Positions 47,460 through 58,447 of a DNA stretch of 60,604 nt are shown here, piece by piece. Origin of the DNA: Xenoacremonium recifei. Taxonomy: Eukaryota; Ascomycota; Sordariomycetes; Hypocreales; Nectriaceae. The notes beneath the pieces are model-generated. The model saw nothing but the letters and a program-made list of their open reading frames with translations, did not search any database and was not told the origin of the DNA. The position numbers were made by a program, and so were the translations under genes. The stretch is taken from NCBI GenBank assembly GCA_012184525.1, contig WOFQ01000095.1, forward strand, positions 1-60,604. The letters run 5' to 3'. The number at the start of each line of letters is the position of its first letter. Position 1 is the first letter of the stretch.

Positions 47460-48329
47460 ATGAACTCCCTAACGCCAGTTCACTTTTTCTCCCATGGGTC
47501 AACCATGATGTTAGGGGAAGAATCCCCATCGGCCGACTATTGGAAGAAGTGCGGCGACGAAGCCCTTGCCAATGGGATCAAAGGCGTCATCATTATGGGA
47601 GCTCACTGGGCCTCTTCAGAGGATAGTATCGAGGTCGCAGTGAACCCGAAGCCGACAAAATCACCAGTAGCGTATGTTCACCCCACGAAATACAAGGACT
47701 ACGCCCTAAACCCGGATATCCCAACGGGACACCGCTGCGTTGAGATTCTCAGGGCTGCTGGCTTCAATGCACATCCCAACCCTAACTTCGATTGGATTCA
47801 TGATGTGTTTCTCATCCTCATCCGAATGTTTCCTGGCGGATGCCCTCCAACTACTATCATATCTATGAACCCGCGATATGATCCGCATTATCACATGCGT
47901 ATTGGTGTGGCACTGCGTCCTCTGCGCCGCGAAAAATACTTATTGATCGGCTCTGGTGGTGCTGTGCACAATCTCTATCGGAATGTATGGTACCCGATGA
48001 TTGATTATGCGGACAATTTTGCGCAGCCAACGCCTCCTGAGCCCTGGGCTCTTGAGTTCCGTCAGAGCGTTGAAGATATCATGCTTCGGGGTGGTGGCCC
48101 TAAATTGCGACGCGATATCACACGTCTTATGAAGCACCCCCAATTCCGCGAGGCCCACGCTACCGACGATCATTTTATGAGCGCTTGCTTTGTTTCGGGG
48201 GCTTGTGGAGATAAGGAGGATGAGGGAACTGGCGCGGAACTTGGGGCTGAGGATTGGGAACTGACAAACATGTGCAATAGCCAGTTTACTTTGGGGAGGC
48301 CGTTGGGATCGCAACATGTTACTGCCTAA
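47460..48329 (+). CDS. DODA-type extradiol aromatic ring-opening dioxygenase (LigB superfamily)
   Basis: An intronless gene of 289 aa. The family signature is clear: FFSHGSTMM with H12, MGAHWAS with H49, GSGGAVHNLYRN with H170, and the late ATDDHFM with H238, in the order of metal-binding and acid-base histidines of the LigB/DODA class. FDWIHDVF at about residue 110 replaces the more usual FDHG-x-W. Enzymes of this class use Fe(II) or Zn(II) and cleave catechol-type rings beside the hydroxyls, or act on DOPA to give betalamic-acid-like products. The start at 47460 is the first ATG that fits; in-frame sequence before it has no ATG. Its 3' end faces the hydrolase at 48.6 kb. Together with the ring hydroxylase at 52.4 kb it is the strongest pointer to aromatic-compound chemistry. 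Confidence 0.92.
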   Translation: MNSLTPVHFFSHGSTMMLGEESPSADYWKKCGDEALANGIKGVIIMGAHWASSEDSIEVAVNPKPTKSPVAYVHPTKYKDYALNPDIPTGHRCVEILRAAGFNAHPNPNFDWIHDVFLILIRMFPGGCPPTTIISMNPRYDPHYHMRIGVALRPLRREKYLLIGSGGAVHNLYRNVWYPMIDYADNFAQPTPPEPWALEFRQSVEDIMLRGGGPKLRRDITRLMKHPQFREAHATDDHFMSACFVSGACGDKEDEGTGAELGAEDWELTNMCNSQFTLGRPLGSQHVTA

Positions 48330-48613
48330 TTTTGAAACGATAAGTTTACTTGATGCTCCTTGATAGACCTAGCAAACCTTCTCAGAAACTACCAACCAAC
48401 AGTTGTATTGTGGCTTCAGTAAAAAATGCAGGTAGATTTTCAACAGCGGCTGTGTCAAATCTTACAGGTCTGCAAAACGTTTAAACTTCAATATGAAGTT
48501 CACTGATTGCTAGATATCCTATCGCGAAATTAATCTATTGAAGGGACATTATCTTGGTTTATAGTACTTTAATTTGTTCCCAGATCCAATTTCAATATCT
48601 CCCTAGACTTTCT

Positions 48614-50546
48614 TCAGTTTGGTGGAATCACAGGCAATTGGACGTAGTTCCGATACTGGGGCCCAAAGCATATATGGTTCATTCCTTGAAACTTGTTCGG
48701 TGACCTGCATACTATCAGTTCAAGCTCCTAGATTGCCAATTAGAGAGCGAAATACTGACCTATCCACAGGGTGTGTGTGTTGAAACATACCACACCCCTG
48801 GGTGTCACCACTGCTAACCTCGAGCACCAGCTTCCCACCCTTCTCAACGACGACCTGTGTTGGCCAGATCTCGACATCTACACCATACACTTCGCCTGGA
48901 ATCACAGGCTGCACATCAGTGGATAGATACTCCCGCCAGGGTAACCAGGGGCGGTGTTTTGGGTGATTGGGGTTAGTCTTGCGAAGACTAACGCGCAGCC
49001 ACCCCTTTGTCAGAGGGACACCGTCCCCGGCTGTTCCCGTGTAGAGTATTTCCTTTCCGGATGGTCCGATATGTCGTAACGTGAGAAAAAGGTCAATATC
49101 CGAAGGCGTGGTACCACTGGGTTCAGGCGTCATGGACACATTAAGGTGAGCCAGGATATGTCCTGTAATCTCCGTCTCATCCTCAAACGGTGATGTTGTG
49201 AAGTGCACAAAATGAGGCTCATCAATGGTGCCGAGAGCCTTGTAGCTGATCTTGGCCCGTTGCATGTTTGCATCATTCTCAGCCAGCCCCTGATCCGGGG
49301 TCAGGAAGTATTTGGTATACTGCGTTCTTGCTATAGGCCACTCCATCTCCGTGCGGCGGGGAAACAGGCGTTCCGCCTCCGGATCATTGAAGCCAACATC
49401 ACCCTTGCGTAAAATGAGGTTAACAGGAGGTATCTTGCCTTGATTCCAGCCCGCATAATCCTCCCCTTTGAGGAAACAGTCTAAGAAGCTTTGCTGAAGG
49501 CTAACCTGCTCCTTATAATAAAAGGGGAGGTCGTGGCGGCCAACCACCATGTATAACCACTTCTTTTCAGAACCAGCGTGGATATATCCTTCGATATTTC
49601 CACGAAGATGGAGTAATATACCACCCCAGTTCCCAACAGACAGCAGGGGAACTTCAATGTCGCCCATATCGTATTCTTTAGACGCATAGTACTCATGATC
49701 CCGATATTGGTTATTGGCGTTATCAATCGTTTGATCTTGGCGATTGCGCTCCCGCTCTGCAGCAGGGAGAACGCCCTCAATTGTACCAATGGCGGACTTG
49801 GGTCGCTTTGGACCCTCGACGGCAATATCTTTGCTCAGATTCAAGTCCTCATCAGCCGGGCGGCCATACTGGTTTGCCACGACTTGCCGATTCCACCAAA
49901 ACTTAATGAACTTCTCCGAGAGAATTCCACCATGGCGACACCGGTCGCGGTAGTAGTCTGACATACCCTCCCATGGGATGATTGCTGCAAGGCCTTTGGG
50001 CTTCCGGGCTGCCACTCGCCATTGAGTGCCAGCGTAGTAGCTGATACCGAGTAATCCGACCTTACCACTCGACCAAGGCTGTTCTGTCGCCCATTCAATT
50101 ACCTCAAAGAATGCTTCACTGGTGCCTCGAGACATAGTATCCAGACGGCCGGAGGACTGGCCGATGCCTCGCTCATCGGCGCGCACCACGGCATAGCCTC
50201 TCGCGGTCCAGTATCCAGGATCAGGGGTCTCCCATGCCGAATGATCGGAGCGATGCTCTGGATTGACCTCAGAAAATGAAAGAGCATGAAAGCTGGAATA
50301 AACGTCAGCCCGGCTCTCTTGCCAAAAAGTTTGCTATCCAAAAATATACTCTTTGTATAGAACGTCTTTTCCGTATGGGCCATAAGTCACAAGAACGGGC
50401 ACTCTGTCTGCTGTCTTGGGCCTATAGACGTTGCATCTCACCAGACCCTCAGAAGATTGCAACTTAACTGTCGCATTCTCCTCATAGATGTAAGCAAATG
50501 AGCTATCGTCTACCACATGTATGTCTGGTTTAATTGGAAGCGGCAT
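48614..50546 (-). CDS. CocE/NonD-type serine hydrolase (S15 family), second copy
   Basis: Three exons (50546-50350, 50292-48760, 48704-48614) give 606 aa. RCNVYRPKTADRVPVLVTYGPYGKD leads into VVRADERGIGQSSG and the nucleophile elbow GLLGISYYAGTQW with S150; VVGRHDLPFYY probably contains the histidine region. A C-terminal jelly-roll follows, ending FGPQYRNYVQLPVIPPN. The last exon was placed from the family C-terminus; the unspliced frame stops at 48720. Upstream frame continuation to 50570 begins with GTG and is not used. It is not a recent duplicate of the 27.8-kb hydrolase: intron number differs (2 against 7) and the sequence around the serine differs (GISY against GNSW). It is probably a cytosolic esterase or amidase. 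Confidence 0.92.
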
Positions 50547-51189
50547 TGTGTTGGTACTTTCTTTTCTCACTGCGTTAGTTCGCTAACAGTAGGCAGAATT
50601 TTCGTAGCAGTTGTTGGAGCATGTAGGATGAACTCGTAAGCCGAGATCTTTTTTAGAACTGCTAGTACGGAGTACATAATACATAGTACCACAATGTAAC
50701 CTCCGGAGGCTCGCTGTCCCGCCAACTTTCCGATCCGACTTTCCTAACATGAAATTTACTCCCGCAAATGATCCCGACGAGAGGTGGCTGCATGGACGAG
50801 TGCTCGTGATCGGGACCACATCGGGTTGTAGCGTCTACAGGGATCGTCATTTCGGGATGTGGGATGGATGATACGCAAACAGAAGCCAACCCCTCACTTT
50901 ATGGATTCAATGATTGGCTATCAGTGACATCTCTCCTGCTAGTTGTAAATTAGTGGGGTTTCAGGTCCATTCAACACGCTAAACGAATTAGTGGCCAACA
51001 GGGCCGTGATAATTACGCTATGTATGGTGAGCTTACGAAGGAAGGTTACGATCCCCCTGTAAGGAGATTCACGTAGAACCCAGCAAGAATCGAAAGGCAG
51101 TGGAATGAAGCCAAAATATGGCTGAGACTCTAACCATTTCAGTGGTCATTTGTTTAATGATCTAATAGTCTATATTTCATTCCTTGGAC
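50547..51189. promoter_or_regulatory. Upstream region of the second hydrolase
   Basis: No gene is supported in these 643 bases. The part adjoining 50546 is the promoter of the minus-strand hydrolase. It contains TCGGGACCACAT at 50810-50821, a 12-mer that recurs upstream of the FAD monooxygenase. Confidence 0.45.
50810..50821. promoter_or_regulatory. Shared 12-mer, candidate common regulatory site (copy 1)
   Basis: TCGGGACCACAT occurs here, 264 bases before the hydrolase ATG, and again at 55080-55091 upstream of the FAD monooxygenase. A match of this length between two short upstream regions is unlikely by chance (of the order of a few percent). Function is unknown. Confidence 0.35.
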
Positions 51190-51738
51190 TTAGGTAGATG
51201 CCCTCACCCCCTCAATATCGCAGGTATTCTCTTCCAGTACTTCTCCTTTCGTCACAATTGGCAGAGCCGGTTGCAAAACATAGAGCATCCTTGCCCAGTT
51301 TGTAGTGCTCGTGTTTTTCCACGTATGGTTTGTGCCTCGCTGGATGGAAATGTCCCCCCTCTTCATCAATCGCTTCTCGCCCGAATCCAAGATCAGCTCG
51401 ATTTCTCCTTCCAAGACAACGCCATAATCCAGGCTGACGGTGCGGTGCATCGGTGCAAGTGCCCCTGGTAGCATGTCCACGACTCGGAGCACGGAACCAG
51501 TCGAAATAGTTACTCCCGGGAGGTTCTCGGTGTAGTGTTTGTACGTCACAAGGTCCGTATTGTTGTTCATATCCACGGGGAATTTGTCTGTGGCATAACA
51601 AAGAATGAACTCGGCGCCATCTGGAAGGGTTTTTCCAGGAGGCCTCTCGGACATGGAATCATCAAATATGGTGTTTCCGTTGTCATCATGACCAGTTATG
51701 AAGCGGCTGATTTGACGCATATCATTTGGGGCACCCAT
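51190..51738 (-). CDS. Cupin-domain protein
   Basis: An intronless gene of 182 aa. The second half is a single conserved beta-barrel: VVDMLPGALAPMHRTVSLDYGVVLEGEIELILDSG and KRGDISIQRGTNHTWKN. H in PMHRT and H in TNHTW are possible metal ligands; the glutamate expected in cupin motif 1 is replaced by the aromatic DYG sequence, as in a known fungal subgroup of small cupins that often lie near secondary-metabolism or catabolic genes. Function could be an isomerase, dioxygenase or sensor-like binder. It lies between the hydrolase and the FAD monooxygenase, all on the minus strand. Confidence 0.88.
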   Translation of the reverse strand: MGAPNDMRQISRFITGHDDNGNTIFDDSMSERPPGKTLPDGAEFILCYATDKFPVDMNNNTDLVTYKHYTENLPGVTISTGSVLRVVDMLPGALAPMHRTVSLDYGVVLEGEIELILDSGEKRLMKRGDISIQRGTNHTWKNTSTTNWARMLYVLQPALPIVTKGEVLEENTCDIEGVRAST

Positions 51739-52397
51739 GTCTGCGAATGAACTGGTGTCAAGAAACTATGTGAAATCGGCAAGAATAATCCCTCGATAGA
51801 AATCATGAACTCAGATGATGAAGGAGAATGAAATCGACAAAAGCACTAGGCGGCCTTGCAGGGTCTGTCTGAGCTCAGTGGGGGAAGAAGCGTCGCTTAT
51901 TAACACTCGTGGAGGATTGTAGTTTCTGGGTCCTCCGTAATCGGTCCAGAGTGAGATCCAGAGTTAAAGCTTGAGTGTGGTGTCCTCTTCCGAAGTGGAG
52001 GACCGGCTGGTAGGGGTTCGGCCGGATTTCGGGTTTCCGCCACCCTTGATCGGTCAGAAATACGAATTCATCTGATGGTGTAAGACGTATCAGCCATACG
52101 GAATAATTTTAGCACCATGGGTCGTTTATTTGAATTCTCGCCATACTATTGTGGTGTTGTCTTTGTGGAAATTGTTTCGAATGGAACGTATTCCAAACTT
52201 ATAACACCCTAACCTCACTTAGAATAACGTTTTACGCGTCATGACGGCTCACTAAGTGCAATTGAAAAATTGGTACGGCTTGCGGCCATTTTTATTATCG
52301 ACTGAGTTTGTATTACACCATTTGTCGAGTCAAGCAAAAATCTAGAAAATATGAGCTTGTGGCATTTTCTTTTGAATTCAATTGGGTCTCAAATCAA
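51739..52397. promoter_or_regulatory. Upstream region of the cupin gene
   Basis: No gene is seen in these 659 bases. A cluster of CGG/CCG triplets at 52005-52045 (including GGCCGGATTTCGGG and TTTCCGCC) could hold zinc-cluster binding sites. Confidence 0.35.
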
Positions 52398-54756
52398 CTA
52401 GTCCACTCTCCGCGCCGTAGAAACATCTGGAACGCCACGACCAGAGACCACTTTTGCGCTAACGACTTCATAGATGGGAATTTCAGCAAGACGTGAAATA
52501 ATGTGATGCAAAGTCGGCAGCGCCTCCCAATCCAGAGCATCGAATTTGATGCTAGCCTTCGTCGACCGAGCAACGTAGTCAACGTGGGACGGAACAACCT
52601 TGGACTCTTGGGCGTGAGGAACAAATGTAACATGCTGAACATCAGACTGGCCACGCACTCCAACCTGAGGCATATACTTGTATACAAAAGTTCCATCGTC
52701 AGCCTCTCCGCCAACGACACCGCGGTCAGTTGATGGGTCGTCTTCTTTGAGATCATCTAGAGTGATGGTTCCAAAGGTGGCGCCCTCCCAGCCAGTCTGA
52801 ATTCGGTAGCTGGAAGTACGACGGTAGATGTCAACGGTGCAATAAAGCTTGGGCATACCTAGCTCTTCGCGACCGCTAACGATAGGGTCCGTAAGGCTCT
52901 CAAAAAGCAGCGGCATGTAAGTGCCGTTCATCAACTCGCCATTCTTCTTGGTGTACTCAACACCATGAATGTACAGGCCAATGTGCCTATACCCGCTTCC
53001 TCCTAGCCATTCCATCTTGTTCAGAGTCGTCTGGGAGAAACTAGCGTAGGCCACGGTTCCGGGGTCCTTGAACCGGAACGAGTCAATGGGGAATAGGTTC
53101 TGGAGAAGAGTGCGTGAAGTTTTGAACTTGACAGATGCGGTGGTGAAAGTGGACTCTGTAGCAACGCGTGGTCGTCCATCAAAAGTCTGACGCGGCCCAG
53201 GCATTGGGCCAAATGAGATGGGCATACGCCAGTACAGGTTTGGCTTCCTGGCCCAGTCCCATTTTCGAAACAACTGAGTGGAGTTGTCCCATTCGTCATG
53301 TCCAAAGTTGTAGTGAATGTATGCCATCATATCAAACCCCTTCTCATCTTCCTTGATTGGTCGCCCGGCTTGACGAGAGTACTCTTGGATCCTATGAGCC
53401 CTCTCGTAACGAAAGCGCTCGTATAGACGTAGACGCTCCGGTACCTCACTAGGCAACGTGTTTCTTGGAAGAACAACAGCCAGAGAGGCACCATCCTCCA
53501 TAGCGCATCCAGCACCTTGGCCCTGGTGGGGTAGGAATGGGTGAGCAGCATCGCCAAGTAAAGCAAGCCTGCCATTTATCCACGTCGGAAGCTTATCCAT
53601 GTCCAGAAGCTCCCATACATTGAGAGTCTGAGTGTCTACCTTTTTCAGGAGAGCAAGGAGTGAGACGTCAAAGTCTTTATACACATCTAGAAGCATCGCC
53701 AAGTTGGCACCGGAGTTCCAGTCTATCAACACCAGGTTAGCAAGACGTCATGTACTTGAGAGACAAAAATATTCACCGTCGGGTTTTGCATCCGACTCCT
53801 CCCTTGGGTGGATGCAAACGAAATTTAGCTGCTTATTATCCGAGCATGGGTACATAACTACTCTTCGGTCGCGACCAAACCAGATAATCAATTCGCCATT
53901 CTTCTGGGCGTATCTTGCGGTCACGGGGTCGTCCAATGCCGCTTGACGAGGAACCAAGAACCTAAAGGCGCTCTGCCCAGAAGGTTTCGTCTGGAAGCTC
54001 TCACAGCCCGGCAGCTTGTTCCTGGAAATAGACTTCGATATGAGTTAGCTTCAGTATTCAAGGCCATATAGGCCGAGTAGAGAGTGACAAACATGGGCAC
54101 CATCGGCGCCGATCAAGACATCAGCTTCAATGCGCTCTCCGCTCTCTAGAATGGCGGTTCCAGTTGCTGGATCCATATCTACGACTCGGCAGCTCGTCCG
54201 TAGTACTGCGGGGATTCCGTCCTCGTCAGGAGACTGAGCTTTTTCTTTAAGCTCCTCGTGTAGACTGACGCGGTAATCGAGAAGCCAAGGCTGTGATTGT
54301 GTTAGAAAACGCTAAGATCCCGGACTGTTCGTCACTTACATGTTGCCACATCCTGTTGGACTCTGTTAAGCAAATGTGCCTTTGGAGGTTTCCAGCTTGG
54401 TCATAATCCGTAAGCTGATGCTATGTCAATGATGCTATCTTGCTAAAGTTCATGGCTAGTTTTCATACGTATTCCATAAGGTTACCACCGTGGTTTTCAG
54501 CAAAAATACCAATGCGCCTCAAAAGACCATTGGAATTGGGTGCTAAATGGACAGCAGCGCCCACCTCGTTAGCAAAGCGAGACTGCTCAAGGAGAGTGAC
54601 ACGGTGGCCCTGCTTTCGCAAATAGATTGCAGCTGTCAACCCTCCAATGCCAGCGCCAATGATGACGATGTTGAGGTTCGTGGCCGGGCCGTGATGGCCA
54701 TTTGTCGAGCCATCGGTACCGTTCCCATTGAGAACTGTCATGTTTGCTGTAGTCAT
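52398..54756 (-). CDS. FAD-dependent aromatic hydroxylase fused to an acetoacetate-decarboxylase-like domain
   Basis: Five exons (54756-54469, 54420-54340, 54290-54093, about 54014-53777, 53722-52398) give about 709 aa. The N-terminal part is a salicylate-hydroxylase-type monooxygenase: VIIGAGIGGLTAAIYLRKQG binds FAD, DVLIGADGAH is the DG motif, and LLGDAAHPFLPHQGQGAG (near residue 325) is the GD motif. After residue 455 or so begins a second domain with YMPLLFESLTDPIVSGREELGMPKLYC and TGWEGATFG, which matches acetoacetate-decarboxylase-like proteins. Expected chemistry is NAD(P)H-driven hydroxylation, perhaps oxidative decarboxylation, with the added domain acting on the product. Intron 3 is ambiguous: with the donor at 54092, the CAG acceptor at 54022 breaks frame and only an AAG six or seven bases further keeps it. 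Confidence 0.85.
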
Positions 54757-57700
54757 CTTGCAAGAGAGGCCAGACAATGTTCCCGTAAGTGCGCGTTTAG
54801 TAGGGGGCGAAGAAGAAACCCAGAGTTAAGGATTTACATGAATGGGATCACAAACAAGAATAGATTGGGCTGTATGAGTTCGACAGAGAAATAGCGATGG
54901 CTTCTAAGTTCTGTACACGATGATGAATTGCAGCATTAAGCAAGACATCTAAGCCGTGACATGGCATGTGGGGGACAGGCAAACCTGGGATAAATCTTGG
55001 TAAGCCGGGGGCATTTACGGATGGAGGATGGAGTGCGGAGTCCCGCGACGGGAAACCCGGATCTCGGGTGGCCGTGGATTCGGGACCACATACGTGGGGC
55101 CGGAAACAACGCACGAGTTGTGTGAGAAGCCGGCTAGTAACGGCAACTCTTTGGATTGAAGCATCGGGATTTCCGGTGCTTCAGATTCTTTTCTGACGGA
55201 TTCAAGGATCATCATACGTACAAATGAGAATATATTCAATTTCAGGAAGAATTAGTACCAATATTGAATTTATTCCTCAAAATTCTCCTCAGATCAAGTT
55301 TGAAAATTATTAAAACCCTGTTTTCAACATAAATCACCCTAGCGACTGTTTTGGCTTGCATCCTGTTACACACAGTTCTCATCACACTTCAAAGTAGGAT
55401 TGTTCGGGCCTCGCTGAGTTTCTCCCCGAAAAAATAAAGGATATTGATCATTCAATAATCGCGCTACATCCTTGAAAGCACATCGCGTCCTTGAAATCCT
55501 TCTCTGGTGATCAACTAATTATGTCTTCGAGCAAATTAATTTGCAAACGTACATTTTGTTCATATGCCGAAGAAGGCTGAAGATGAGGTGACATTAACTG
55601 TAGCTTTATATGAACCATCCACATTCTCCCACTTATCAAGCGATCCTGTAATATCGATGAGTTCGACGGAACTATCGCGAACATGAATTTCCTACCAGAC
55701 AAAGGGTAGTATAGATTTGAAGAAGGATCTGGTCAAGTAATTACATGCATGGTAAATCATTGTATGCCTACGGGAAAATTAATAGTGGCGGGTATGATGC
55801 GGAAGACACTGTGGATCTTAAGAAGATGCTAACAATGGTTAGACAAGTAGAAGAGTTTGTAACACTTGGAACTTACTTTGGCTGTGGGTTATGGAAATGT
55901 ACATCGAAATTACAGTTCCAAAAAGGCCAAATATCAACCATAATTAGTATGTCATCATTTATCACACGAAAAAAGGAAGGGCTCAATTTATTCTACATTG
56001 AGCCAACGCCTTTCATCGGCATCATCCGAAGAGGGGTGTTATAGAAGATATAATGAATCGCAGTGCCAATGATACTATCAATGGAAAGTTAATCAAGGTA
56101 TTGGCGGTAATGGCTGGAAGAGACTCACTGCTGTCATGGGGGAAGCTACTTTAAGGATGCAGAAAGCGTGGAAACACACATAAACTCGATACAGCCTACC
56201 TTAAACATACAACTCGATATGATCATCACATAATTACTTTAAATCGTGCCACCATATGCAACGAGATGAGACCACGCTATTAGGCGAGCGAGTTGAAACC
56301 AGGGTGAAGGCTGTTCCACTTCAAGGAAAATAGACAGTTATATGGATTCGCCATCGAAGGTTACCTAAAATCATAGAAGCGGGAAGAAATGTCTCCGGGT
56401 TATTGCTCTAAGAGATTTTGCTTGGGTATTCTATTGGTGGCAATAGTCCACAGTCATAACCGCCACTATAGATTCTACGCAGGTGTATTGTCTATATGAA
56501 ACCTAATTCCCGTCGTCAAACTATCCCTAAGCCCTTGCCATATATCATTAAGTACTCATCAAGTTATAAATTAGGGCTAAAGCTCTTTTTCTTTTATTAT
56601 TGGATTCTGTTATTTAAGAGGAGGGAAGGTTTCTTCATCTTGCTCTGACGAGTACGATAAACTATTCTTTATGCTACCTCGAACAAGAGAGCCTATCATG
56701 CGTTTCTTCGGATCCAGTTTATAAACCAATCAAATTTGATTAGCCCTGCATGCTTTAACATAAGAGAGTGGGGGAGAGCTTACACAAGAACACGGGGCAG
56801 CATAACCAATGTTTGAACCACCAATCCTTAAGCGGAATTATGCTTTGCTAGTGTTAAAGCGCTCGCAAATCATTTAAGGAAAGAACGATGACGCCATAGT
56901 AGGGTTGCCGGATTTAAATGAAACAGTCGAGACACGGAGAGTAAGCGTATCGATGAAGACGGGAATCCAAAGCCTGATGCAAAGACACTCGCATATGACC
57001 CGAATCTGTATGAGCTCCTAGGTGAGGGGTATATTATCTCATAGCTTTGCTCATTTCGTTCCCCCATGGAAACAGCTTGAAAGGTAAAAGGTCTATGAGG
57101 AAGCATATTCAGAAATTCTCTTACTGCCTTAATGGTGAATGTTATTCCTAAATATTCTCGCGCATTATCGATGTCAACTATGACCTCCAAAAGCAACTTA
57201 TGAGGCACAATACTGGGTTTCGCTGCTAAAGGCACGGTGACAGGCAACATGAAAATAGTTAAACTCTGACTAATTGTAGTTAGTAATGAATTTGAGAGAC
57301 GTAAGTTTTCTCATTCAACATTCTATACCCGTTTAGTGTCTTGAGGAGTAGGAGATGCGATAATATCTGAGATGATCACTGTAGTTCCCTTGCGGAGTTT
57401 AAGCGGCAGGCTGGCCCATAAAGCTTGCAGCACTGGTGATATACAAAGTAGCTACAAAGAACAGAAAAGAACAGCGGGGTCTTAGAGACATTGGTGAAAT
57501 GTGTCAATACATGTATTGGAACTATAGAGGATAGAACTGCCAGTAAATAGTCTGGAACGTGTGTTCTTTAAATCCGGGGTCTCGATGAAAGATTACGGTC
57601 TTCTGCGAAATATAAAAACACTCAGTTATCTAGACATTACCATCCAACCAACAGGAGGTAATGTAGAATGTGAGGCGGTCTTGCCGGAGTCAGCTGAAGG

Positions 57701-58447
57701 CCACTGAATTAACTTTACTGTTCCTAAGAAATTCTCATATATCTTTTGTCAAAAAACAAGAGTAAGTCAGGGACTAAGAGAAACCTTACGATCTCTCTTA
57801 TCTGCAATGACGTCCAGAGGTTAGTGCAGGCTCAGTTTCCTCCCCCAAAAAAATATAGAGATAGATATCGTATTGTCTGGCACATTATTGCATTGCACGG
57901 GACGATATGTATTATTACTTCTTCGTTACGCTTTCAGGATAATAGAAACCAGGGATAAATAATTCAAAGTGATTATGGCAAACAAATTCTCTCATTTCCT
58001 GTCGGGCTCTCGCTAAACGTCGATGGCGTACAGTCTAATCATATTTCAATCAATCGTGGGTCATTTGATTAGGCTAACCTTGAATCTAGACTCTGGTATC
58101 ATTCGGTGACATCTCCATCTTTCCGGATGCGGGTAAAAGCCCGCCGGACTTGTAATTTTATGGCCAAGTCCATTTCGGATGACTTTCTCTTCTCCGTCAC
58201 TTATCAGTAGATCCGCCTCACCCGCACCCATAGTAATATCTGGCCTGGCGCTGATCCCGGCCTTCCTGTTGAAGCAAGTTTTACCGAAAATGAAAGATAA
58301 GCAGCTCTGAAGTTTTTTTTCTGTAATAAATAAAAAAGATATTAAGGCGAGGTCAACGACTTATGTGCTCATGGTGAAGCTTGCCTCGTCTTGTTTCATA
58401 ACCCGGTGCCTGTATCGATAAAAAGAGATTTTCAGAGGCAGCCCAAG
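54757..58447. other. Gene-poor 3.7-kb region
   Basis: The first 500 bases are the upstream region of the FAD monooxygenase and are rich in CGG, CCG and CCCGG triplets (55010-55190). From about 55250 the DNA turns AT-rich. Frames such as 55745-56044 (+) and 56870-57250 (-) have no recognisable domain. A decayed gene or transposon is possible but I cannot identify one. A poly-T run near 58313-58320 precedes the nucleoside hydrolase. Confidence 0.4.
55080..55091. promoter_or_regulatory. Shared 12-mer, candidate common regulatory site (copy 2)
   Basis: TCGGGACCACAT, identical to 50810-50821 and in the same orientation, lies about 324 bases before the FAD monooxygenase ATG. Both genes run on the minus strand, so spacing to the start codon is similar. 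Confidence 0.35.

Noticed and set aside
56870..57250. 126-codon minus-strand frame in the gene-poor region
   Set aside because: No similarity that I can recognise; length is within chance expectation.
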